The translations under genes and the position numbers were made by a program. Under the pieces are notes generated by a model. The model worked only from the letters and a program-made list of their open reading frames with translations. It ran no database searches and was not told the origin of the DNA. Positions 17,199-23,905 of a DNA stretch of 39,185 nucleotides are shown here, piece by piece. Every line of letters begins with the position of its first letter. Within the stretch, counting starts at the first letter, position 1. The DNA is from an uncultured Verrucomicrobiales bacterium (GTDB lineage: Bacteria > Verrucomicrobiota > Verrucomicrobiia > Verrucomicrobiales > Akkermansiaceae): positions 1 through 39,185 of the forward strand of contig CALDZJ010000077.1 of the NCBI GenBank assembly GCA_937944055.1, written 5' to 3'.

Positions 17199-18068
17199 AT
17201 GGAAATTCTCTCATCACTCCGGGCGGAAAGGCCCACTCTCTCCTTCGAATTTTTCCCACCGAAAAGCGATAAAGGGGCTGAAGAACTTTTAAAAACGGTC
17301 CATCAACTCGGAAAACTCGACCCTGCCTTCGTAAGCGTGACTTATGGCGCGGGCGGTGCAACACGCGAAAGAACGCGCGAGCTGGTCCAGCGCATCCTTA
17401 AGGAAACCGCAGTCCCTACCATTCCTCATCTCACCTGCATCGGGCATTCACGAGAGGAAATGGGGGAAATTCTCGACCAATATGCCGAGGACCAAGTGGG
17501 CACTCTTCTCGCTCTGCGTGGAGATCCTCCGCAAAATCAAGGTGATTACGACCGAGGACAGGATGATTTCCAGTTTGCGAGCGAGCTCGTTTCCTTCATT
17601 TCAAATCACCCTCATTCATTTGAAATCGGGGTTGCTGGCTTTCCCGAGGGACATCCTACGACCCAAAATCGCCTTATGGAGATGGACTACTTTAAAGCCA
17701 AGGTGGATCACGGCGCAGATTACATCTGCACCCAGCTCTTTTTCGATAATCACGATTTTTTTGACTATCGGGATCGTTGCTCGCTCCACGGGATCGACCT
17801 TCCCATTGTGGCGGGCATCATGCCCATCACCACCCTTACCGGAATGAAGCGCATGGCCGACTTAGCGGCGGGCAGCCGCTTCCCCGCTAGACTACTGCGG
17901 GCCCTCGACCAAGCGGGCGATGATCCCCAGAGCATCCGCCAAGCTGGAATCGATTACGCGATTCACCAATGCCAAGAGCTGATCGATGGTGCTGTCTCCG
18001 GACTCCACCTTTACACCCTGAACAAGAGCAGCGCGACTCAGGAAATCGCCCGAGCGCTCGACCTCTAA
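17199..18068 (+). CDS. metF: 5,10-methylenetetrahydrofolate reductase
   Basis: 289 residues, typical of bacterial MetF. The FAD-dependent TIM barrel shows SFEFFPPKSDKGAEEL (catalytic Glu), FVSVTYGAGGATR, HLTCIGHSREEM, LLALRGDPP, GVAGFPEGHP and YICTQLFFDN in the expected order. It reduces methylene-THF to methyl-THF, the methyl donor for methionine synthesis. It is monocistronic here: an EF-hand gene diverges upstream and the AsmA-like gene converges downstream across 122 bp with no strong terminator. Confidence 0.95.
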   Translation: MEILSSLRAERPTLSFEFFPPKSDKGAEELLKTVHQLGKLDPAFVSVTYGAGGATRERTRELVQRILKETAVPTIPHLTCIGHSREEMGEILDQYAEDQVGTLLALRGDPPQNQGDYDRGQDDFQFASELVSFISNHPHSFEIGVAGFPEGHPTTQNRLMEMDYFKAKVDHGADYICTQLFFDNHDFFDYRDRCSLHGIDLPIVAGIMPITTLTGMKRMADLAAGSRFPARLLRALDQAGDDPQSIRQAGIDYAIHQCQELIDGAVSGLHLYTLNKSSATQEIARALDL

Positions 18069-18190
18069 ATAGCAGATCCGCTTTCCACAAGACCACTTCT
18101 CTTTTCACCACAGCCTGTTCGCTCAAAAGCGGGCCCATTTTGACTCGCTGAAATCTCCGCTGAAGCGCGCAGTCTGATGGAAAGAATTTA

Positions 18191-19855
18191 TTACCCTCCA
18201 GTCGCCGACTTTGCCATAGCTTGGTCTAGGAGTCTCTGATGGGACTCGATGCTGATCTTAGAGAATTGATGATTTCTCAGCGGAATCTGAATCCATCTCC
18301 AGCCCTCTTCATCAGCTGGGTATAATTTGGCGAGGTTTTCGTTTTCATCGAAAGAACTTGCTGGGACGGCTAAGCTCAAGCGGCCTGAAATCCGATGAAT
18401 CTCCATCTCCTCACGGAGGCGAACTTCTTCTAAATCGGTCTCGCTCGTTTGCTCGCCCCGAGCTGGCCTGGAGAATCTTTGTTCCTCTTCGGAGAGGATC
18501 CTCAGATCGAGATCATCTGGTCCGGCAGCTTCATTTTTAAAGAAATCAAGGCTCATCCGATCGTCCTCTAATTTTTGAGCCGCAGACGTGTCTGTTAAAT
18601 CGTTCGTAAAATTGTCCGTGAGAGTGATGCCCAGATAACTGGCCGCCTCCGCTTGAGTCGGAAGCTGGGTTTTAAATTCCCCCACAAGTTTTGCCGTTTC
18701 ACCCGCTCTCAGGTCGAGATTTTGAATCACCATTCCCCCCTCCTCGGTCGAAAAATCAAAAGATCCTTCGCTGAAATTGACCCGTCGGAAGCTCCTCTGG
18801 TTGTCTATGATCGAAATCGCCTTAAGCACGGGCCATTTTTCTCGGATCGTCAAGCTTGTCCCGGGACTTACCTTGGCTGAGCCTGCCATCTTGATGAAGC
18901 TATTGGTAGATCCACTGATCTTTAGATCTCCCGAAATATAGCCCTCCATAAAGTCCCGCGCTGTCACGTCAGGCAGCTGAAGCAGCTTATGGAGAGCAAG
19001 CTGCGTGAACTCGCCTTCTAGCGCAAAGGTCGGCTTTTCTAGCGGAGCCCCAATCGTGCCGGAGAGACTGACACTGCCTGATCCATGTTTCAGATCGAGA
19101 GAGACGATCTCAATCCCAGAGGCATCAATCAGCAACGATCCTTTGACGACCTCACAATCACGAAGCCAGTTTTGTTGAAATTTGCCCCCTGTCAGAGAGA
19201 CGATCCATTGACCGCCTTTCAGATCGGCTCGTAATTTTGCATTTTGGATACGCCCGTAAGTCAACTTTGAATAGCCCCACTCGCAGCTAAAATCATCGAT
19301 GACCACCGCAGTCACGCCACCACCTTCAAGGCTCGTTAAAAAGCCGGCATAGGCCTCCTCCACCTCCTCTTTAAAACCACCCGACTTTACGCTGAGAGCC
19401 ACTTCAGCAATGTCAACCGACTCGGGAGACCACTTCTGAGTCAGGCCCGTGAAGTAGGAAAGAGGCGCAGTATAACCAGTGATTTTCGCCTCATAAAAAA
19501 AGCTCTTTTCTCCCCCAGTCAATACCAGCCCACGGTAGCCCCCTGTTCCGCGAGAACGGACGAAGCCCTTCGCCTCTATTTCTTCAAGCCCCAGCGCCGA
19601 TTGGAGCTGCGCGCTCATTTTTTCTTCATAGGAATCACTCTTGAAGTGAGAACCTAGCACGAAGTAACCCAGTCCAGCGAACAGCGCCAAAGCGATCACG
19701 GATTTTGCAAAGACACTCCCTAAATGACCAATCAGGGAAGTGGCCCCAATGGTGCTAGCGTATCTCAATTGAAACAAGATCCCCTGACGACCGATCCAGT
19801 CCGCAAAGCGATTCTCATAATGTTTCAACTTTTCCTTTTCGGCAAGTTCTTCCAC
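18191..19855 (-). CDS. AsmA-like envelope protein (tentative)
   Basis: 554 residues from a GTG; an in-frame stop lies 24 bases upstream of it and a GGAGGG precedes it. The N-terminus (about residues 1-45) is cytoplasmic and charged, followed by one membrane helix near 48-68 (VIALALFAGLGYFVLG). The rest is beta-rich. The segment YISGDLKISGSTNSFIKMAGSAKV, split by FIK, then LKAISIIDNQ and later MVIQNLDLRAG resemble the C-terminal repeats of AsmA/TamB proteins, which span the periplasm and affect lipid transport. The final 130 residues are acidic and unlike that family. The gene is divergent from scpA. I am sure it is a membrane-anchored periplasmic protein, less sure of the family. Confidence 0.5.
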   Translation of the reverse strand: MEELAEKEKLKHYENRFADWIGRQGILFQLRYASTIGATSLIGHLGSVFAKSVIALALFAGLGYFVLGSHFKSDSYEEKMSAQLQSALGLEEIEAKGFVRSRGTGGYRGLVLTGGEKSFFYEAKITGYTAPLSYFTGLTQKWSPESVDIAEVALSVKSGGFKEEVEEAYAGFLTSLEGGGVTAVVIDDFSCEWGYSKLTYGRIQNAKLRADLKGGQWIVSLTGGKFQQNWLRDCEVVKGSLLIDASGIEIVSLDLKHGSGSVSLSGTIGAPLEKPTFALEGEFTQLALHKLLQLPDVTARDFMEGYISGDLKISGSTNSFIKMAGSAKVSPGTSLTIREKWPVLKAISIIDNQRSFRRVNFSEGSFDFSTEEGGMVIQNLDLRAGETAKLVGEFKTQLPTQAEAASYLGITLTDNFTNDLTDTSAAQKLEDDRMSLDFFKNEAAGPDDLDLRILSEEEQRFSRPARGEQTSETDLEEVRLREEMEIHRISGRLSLAVPASSFDENENLAKLYPADEEGWRWIQIPLRNHQFSKISIESHQRLLDQAMAKSATGG

Positions 19856-19949
19856 GGGCGGGAAACTACCCTCCCTTCATGGAATTTGCCACCCCAAATA
19901 ATTCTCTTTCCTTCTCGTATTTCACTCGCAGAGAACCCGGCGACCCGAT

Positions 19950-20699
19950 ATGTTTTCTCCCGTGGAATCAAGCGATTACAAGGTCAGTTTAGAAATCTTC
20001 GAGGGACCTCTCGATCTGCTTCTTTACTTGATCAAGAAAGACGAAGTCGACATCTATGATATTTCGCTCGAAAGGGTCACCACCCAATACTTCGACTACA
20101 TCGAGACCTTCAAGCTCTTGAACATCGACCTCGCATCAGAGTTCATCTCCATGGCCGCTAATTTGATGTATATCAAAAGCCGCACCCTTCTCCCTAAGCG
20201 CGAGCAACCTCCTGAGGAGGACGCCGAGGAAGACGATCCACGCTGGGAGCTCATCCGGCAGCTCATCGAATACAAAAAATTTAAGGACGCTGCGGGATTC
20301 CTGCACCGCCGGGAAGCCGAGCAAGAGCAGATCTTCGCTCACGCCCCTCTCAAGGAAAATAAACCAATCGATGAGGAGCCCGTGCCCCTCGCGGAAGCCT
20401 CAATCTTCGATCTCATCCGCGCCTTCCAGAACGTCCTAAAGCGCTTTGATGAAGCACGAGACTTCGGAGACATCGTCGATGATCGCTTCACCGTTAACGA
20501 TAAGATTGAATTCCTCATGACTAAGCTTGAACCCGGAGACTCCATGTCACTCCAAGCCATCTTCCAACAAGCAGCCTCCAAGGTCGAAGTCATCGTAACC
20601 TTCCTTGCCCTCCTCGAGCTCATGAAAATGAACCAATTCCGGGCCAAGCAAAGTGGCATGCTCGGTGAAATCCACATCGAACGCTCCGCCACTGATTAG
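19950..20699 (+). CDS. scpA: Chromosome segregation and condensation protein ScpA
   Basis: 249 residues. The kleisin N-terminus is clear: YKVSLEIFEGPLDLLLYLIKKDEVDIYDIS, written in two parts around the conserved FEGPLDLLL, followed by EFISMAANLMYIKSRTLLP. The C-terminal winged-helix segment (VEVIVTFLALLELMKMNQ) is also conserved. ScpA bridges the heads of the SMC dimer and recruits ScpB. scpB does not follow it; instead nadD begins 24 bp downstream, so the usual scpAB pairing is broken here. Confidence 0.92.
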   Translation: MFSPVESSDYKVSLEIFEGPLDLLLYLIKKDEVDIYDISLERVTTQYFDYIETFKLLNIDLASEFISMAANLMYIKSRTLLPKREQPPEEDAEEDDPRWELIRQLIEYKKFKDAAGFLHRREAEQEQIFAHAPLKENKPIDEEPVPLAEASIFDLIRAFQNVLKRFDEARDFGDIVDDRFTVNDKIEFLMTKLEPGDSMSLQAIFQQAASKVEVIVTFLALLELMKMNQFRAKQSGMLGEIHIERSATD

Positions 20700-20723
20700 C
20701 ATCAGCTTCCCTTCTTAAAACCG

Positions 20724-21308
20724 ATGTCCGAGCTCCAAAAAATCGCCTTCTTTGGGGGGACCTTTGACCCCATCCATCAGGGGCATCTTGAAGTCGCTCA
20801 AAAAGCAGTCCACGCGCTCCAACTTGACCAAGTCATCTTCATCCCGTGTCGGAGATCTCCACACAAGACTGAGGAACCGGGCGCCAGCGACCAGCAGCGC
20901 CTCGAAATGCTCAAACTCGCCACCGCGCCCTTCCCCTGGGCTAAAGTCGATGACTACGAACTCAAAAAACCACCGCCCTCCTACACTTGGGAAAGCGTCA
21001 AGCATTTCAAAAAACACCTCAAGGGGACTCCTCGCCTCTTCCTCCTCATCGGATATGATCAATGGGCTTCACTCCCCCGGTGGAAAAACATCGAAACCCT
21101 CGCACAAGACCTCGAATTCATCGTCGTCGGGCGAGAGCAACAAGCCACCCCCCGCCCAGGATATCGGGCCCACTTCATCGAGGGAAATCACCCCGCTTCT
21201 GCGAGCCAAATCAGAGCCCACCTTGGTGAAAAAAAGACCCCTCGCTGGCTAAGCGAAGACGTCCTCCGTTACATTTCAAAAAATGCCCTCTATTCCCCAA
21301 CTCCCTGA
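20724..21308 (+). CDS. nadD: Nicotinate-nucleotide adenylyltransferase
   Basis: 194 residues with the nucleotidyltransferase signature IAFFGGTFDPIHQGHLEVA at the start and the matching C-terminal SASQIRAHL (family: ISSTxIR). FIPCRRSPHKT is the nicotinate-mononucleotide recognition loop. It makes deamido-NAD from nicotinate mononucleotide and ATP. It lies 24 bp after scpA and is probably co-transcribed with it. Confidence 0.93.
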   Translation: MSELQKIAFFGGTFDPIHQGHLEVAQKAVHALQLDQVIFIPCRRSPHKTEEPGASDQQRLEMLKLATAPFPWAKVDDYELKKPPPSYTWESVKHFKKHLKGTPRLFLLIGYDQWASLPRWKNIETLAQDLEFIVVGREQQATPRPGYRAHFIEGNHPASASQIRAHLGEKKTPRWLSEDVLRYISKNALYSPTP

Positions 21309-21342
21309 CTTGCTTCCCGCTCTCATTTTCCATAAGCTCACT

Positions 21343-21368
21343 CATCAAGCTCTCCCATCAAGCTCTCC
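21343..21368 (+). repeat. 13 bp perfect tandem duplication before the TPR gene
   Basis: CATCAAGCTCTCC occurs twice in a row, ending six bases before the ATG at 21375. It fills the place where a ribosome-binding site would be expected; no AGGAG is visible. Confidence 0.7.
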
Positions 21369-21374
21369 ACCGTG

Positions 21375-22154
21375 ATGAAAAAAATTCTCTTAACCTTCCT
21401 CGCTCTCACCATTCTATCCTCCGCCCAAGAAAGCTCCAGCCAGCCTCAAGCAAATGAGGAAGAGGCCCAAAAGCCTAGATACCAAATCGAGCTAGAAGCC
21501 CTCACTGAACCGCAAAAAGAGAAGTACTTCATCCACTACTTCGAGTCAGACCGCCTATTCCAGCAGAAGCGCATCTTTGAATGCCTGAACGAGCTCTACG
21601 AGCTTCATAAGATCGTAGATACCAATCCCGCCTCTCTTAACCTCCTCGGTGCCTGCTATGTCGAATTTCGTAACTTTAACAAAGCTCGCTCAGCTTTCGC
21701 CAAGGCACTTAAGGAAAGCCCCGGAAATTTTAACGTCCGCTTCAACCTCGCCGAGGTCAGCTTCGTGACTCAAGACTTTAAGAAAGCACGGACCCAATTT
21801 CTCTCGCTCAAAAATGACGCACAATCTAGCCCAAAGTATAACAAAATGGGCCCTCTGGTCGACTTCAAGCTTCTGCTTTGCAACTTGAAGTTAAACAAGG
21901 TCGACGCCGCCAAAAGCATCCTCGACGGCATCGACTTCTTAGACGACTCCCCCCTCTTCTACTACGGGAACGCCGCTCTCGAATACTTTGAAAACCGCCG
22001 CCCTGAAGCTGAAATCTGGCTAGCCAGAGCGGATCGGATCTTCGGCGAAAATGGCGGAACCGCCGCCTGGCAAGATACCCTTATCGAGTTTGGCTACATC
22101 GAGAGCTTCTACGGCGGAGACCTCGAAGTAGACAGCTCGCCCATCGGTGAGTAA
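21375..22154 (+). CDS. Exported TPR-repeat protein
   Basis: 259 residues from the ATG at 21375; a GTG one codon earlier is less likely. A signal peptide (MKKILLTFLALTILSSA) is followed by a Gln/Ser/Glu-rich linker. Helical TPR units cover about residues 75-150 (PASLNLLGACYVEFRNFNKA, then FNVRFNLAEVSFVTQDFKKA) and probably continue to about 220. TPR proteins act as protein-interaction scaffolds. The partner is unknown. It stands 66 bp after nadD and converges on the dCMP deaminase gene. Confidence 0.75.
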   Translation: MKKILLTFLALTILSSAQESSSQPQANEEEAQKPRYQIELEALTEPQKEKYFIHYFESDRLFQQKRIFECLNELYELHKIVDTNPASLNLLGACYVEFRNFNKARSAFAKALKESPGNFNVRFNLAEVSFVTQDFKKARTQFLSLKNDAQSSPKYNKMGPLVDFKLLLCNLKLNKVDAAKSILDGIDFLDDSPLFYYGNAALEYFENRRPEAEIWLARADRIFGENGGTAAWQDTLIEFGYIESFYGGDLEVDSSPIGE

Positions 22155-22181
22155 GGGCCTCTTCATTCAGGCCGAGGGCCG

Positions 22182-22610
22182 TCACCCACCCACCTGCTCA
22201 AGCTTGATCCCATAAATCTTCGCAATTTCAGGGGCCTCAGAGTCTTGGTAAGCATCGCGATAATAAATCTCCTCGATGCCATAAGCACACAGAGTCTGCA
22301 TACATGGCGTGCAAGGCATCGTCGTCGTCGCCACCAACTTCGCCTCCCCACGCTTAAAAAGGCTGCATAAATTCACCTCCGCATGCAGCATAAACTTCTG
22401 GCGCCCGTCCCGATCATCCCAAAAGCCCCCAGGCGCATCAAAACCAGGCGCCAGCCCATTATACGCCGTCGCGATCACCCGATTATCCCAGTCCAGAGCA
22501 GCCGCCCCCACCTTACGAAAAGGGTCCTCTGAGCGTAGACTCGCCACCTCCGCCAAGGCCATCGCATACTCCGGGATAGACAATCTCGATTCGCTCACGC
22601 GTTTCATCAT
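22182..22610 (-). CDS. dCMP deaminase family protein
   Basis: 142 residues. The cytidine-deaminase zinc site is intact: LHAEVN (His76 ligand, Glu78 proton shuttle) and PCTPCMQ (Cys100 and Cys103). The conserved SxDPxxKVGA opening appears as SEDPFRKVGAAAL. Relatives deaminate dCMP to dUMP for thymidylate synthesis; ComEB of Bacillus is a close homologue type. Only 17 bp separate its ATG from that of the divergent metallophosphoesterase. dCMP specificity is inferred from the family. Confidence 0.82.
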   Translation of the reverse strand: MMKRVSESRLSIPEYAMALAEVASLRSEDPFRKVGAAALDWDNRVIATAYNGLAPGFDAPGGFWDDRDGRQKFMLHAEVNLCSLFKRGEAKLVATTTMPCTPCMQTLCAYGIEEIYYRDAYQDSEAPEIAKIYGIKLEQVGG

Positions 22611-22627
22611 GCAGACCCCTCCCCGTC

Positions 22628-23488
22628 ATGTCCAGCCAGCGAAATACAATCAACCTCAAGCGGATCACCCGCCGCTCCGCTTTTGGGATCCTTGGCATCG
22701 CGGTGCCCAGCGCGATCTGGGCGACCGGCATCGAGCCCAATCTTCTCTCCATCACCCGAAAGGAACTCACTCTCCCTCATTGGCCACAGGCGCTCGATGG
22801 ATTCCGCGTCGCGCAACTCACCGATCTTCATTTCCGCCCTGGATATGACGACGCCTTGATCGCCAAAGCGTGCAAAAAACTCGCGGACGAAAAACCAGAC
22901 CTCATCACCCTCACCGGAGACTTCGTCATCCGAGACCCCTCCTCACTTCCAGAACTCTTTCGTGCACTCAAAGGCATCTCAGCACAGCACGGAGTCATTG
23001 CCAGCCCCGGCAATCACGACCGCTGGCACTGCTCGACCAGTCAACTCAGAAAAGAAATCGAGGGCGCGGGATTCACCTACCTCCAAAATCAAGGGAGCAA
23101 AATTCACATCAAGGGGGAAAACATCTTCATCAACGGACTAGACTCAATCTGGGCCGGCCGCCCTGATCCCCGCAAAGCTTGGCAAAGTCGCCTGAAAGGT
23201 GAACCCGTCATCGCCCTCGTCCATGAACCGGATCCCTTTGCCGAGCTGCATCTTTCCCAGCCTCTCGACCTCCAGCTTTCCGGACACACCCACGGCGGTC
23301 AATGCCGTGTTCCCTTCACTCATTACTCCCCAGCCCAAGTGAACTTTGGTCGGAAATTCATCTACGGCCATTTTGAAATGAATCGTTCTCAACTCTTCGT
23401 CAGTCGTGGTCTCGGCACCGTAGGACCCCGCGTTCGTTTTGCTTGCAGTCCAGAACTCGCCATTCTCACACTCCGTTCCTCTCGCTAA
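22628..23488 (+). CDS. Membrane-associated metallophosphoesterase (YaeI-like)
   Basis: 286 residues. All calcineurin-type metal motifs are present in order: DLHF, GDFV, GNHDRW, then VHEPD and GHTHGGQCRVP. The N-terminus has twin arginines (ITRRSAFGILGIAVPSAIWA) before a hydrophobic stretch, so it could be a Tat substrate or a membrane-anchored protein facing the periplasm. Homologues include the YaeI-type phosphodiesterases and lipid A precursor hydrolases; the substrate is not determinable here. It is divergent from the dCMP deaminase gene. Confidence 0.85.
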   Translation: MSSQRNTINLKRITRRSAFGILGIAVPSAIWATGIEPNLLSITRKELTLPHWPQALDGFRVAQLTDLHFRPGYDDALIAKACKKLADEKPDLITLTGDFVIRDPSSLPELFRALKGISAQHGVIASPGNHDRWHCSTSQLRKEIEGAGFTYLQNQGSKIHIKGENIFINGLDSIWAGRPDPRKAWQSRLKGEPVIALVHEPDPFAELHLSQPLDLQLSGHTHGGQCRVPFTHYSPAQVNFGRKFIYGHFEMNRSQLFVSRGLGTVGPRVRFACSPELAILTLRSSR

Positions 23489-23491
23489 ACC

Positions 23492-23515
23492 CCCAATCAC
23501 CCAATCACCCAATCA
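23492..23515 (+). repeat. Three perfect copies of CCCAATCA
   Basis: The octamer repeats three times immediately after the stop codon of the metallophosphoesterase gene. It resembles the degenerate repeat inside priA (10105-10137). Confidence 0.8.
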
Positions 23516-23599
23516 ATAACACTCTTATAATCAGTCGATTAAATTCAAATCGAATAAATTCACCTTTTTCTTTGAACAAATCTCGAAGTCTGAGGTCTA

Positions 23600-23726
23600 C
23601 CATCCGTGAAAGCCGCAACCTAGTCGCAGTTTTCATGTAAGGGTGAACAGCAGTTGTCAGCTTCAATTACTTTTGAGGTTGATCGACTCAGCCACAGGGG
23701 ATCTTCGGATCCCCTGTGGTCTTTTC
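23600..23726 (+). ncRNA. Candidate structured small RNA (unknown family)
   Basis: Three adjacent hairpins are visible. Hairpin A (23605-23637) pairs 11 positions including G-U pairs, with one C-A mismatch and a 9-base loop. Hairpin B (23657-23682) is a continuous 10 bp stem, TCAGCTTCAA against TTGAGGTTGA with two G-U pairs and a 6-base loop. Hairpin C is the perfect terminator. A TTGAAC box at 23572-23577 lies where a -35 element would place a start near 23605, though the -10 (TCTACC) is poor. It could instead be a leader of the foldase gene, but the terminator is 180 bp from that ATG. It matches no RNA family I recognise. Confidence 0.4.
23692..23725 (+). terminator. Strong rho-independent terminator with UUCG loop
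   Basis: A perfect 12 bp stem (CCACAGGGGATC/GATCCCCTGTGG) with a TTCG tetraloop is followed by TCTTTT. It lies 204 bp past the metallophosphoesterase stop, far for that gene's own terminator, which suggests it ends a separate transcript. Confidence 0.8.
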
Positions 23727-23905
23727 GCCACGCGGCACTTTTTCTAAGCTCTAAGGCCGCTTCCCGCTGCAAGTCCCCCTTTCTGGAATTTTCCTCCCAG
23801 ATCGTGCGAAAATTACGCCATCAGACTTGCCCCCAGTCCTCATTCCTTCTTAACTCCTCGCGTCTCGGACAATGCTCCTCATTTTGTCCTACCGATCCTT
23901 CAGCC

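Larger units (their letters stand above)
23489..23905 (+). other. 417 bp intergenic region with repeat, candidate RNA and terminator
   Basis: No protein gene is supported. From left to right it holds three copies of an 8 bp repeat (23492-23515), a perfect TATAAT at 23526-23531 without a good -35, three consecutive hairpins (23605-23719), the last being a strong terminator, and then about 180 bp with no evident signal up to the foldase ATG at 23906. A frame is open from 23654 into the foldase gene, but it crosses the terminator. Confidence 0.6.

Noticed and set aside
22156-22173. GGCCT/AGGCC hairpin between the converging TPR and dCMP deaminase genes
   Set aside because: Short 5 bp stem without a T-run on either strand; too weak to call as a terminator.
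23654-23905. N-terminal 84-codon extension of the foldase reading frame
   Set aside because: It crosses a perfect terminator hairpin, has Ser/Cys-rich composition unlike the protein, and precedes a proper membrane-anchor start at 23906.
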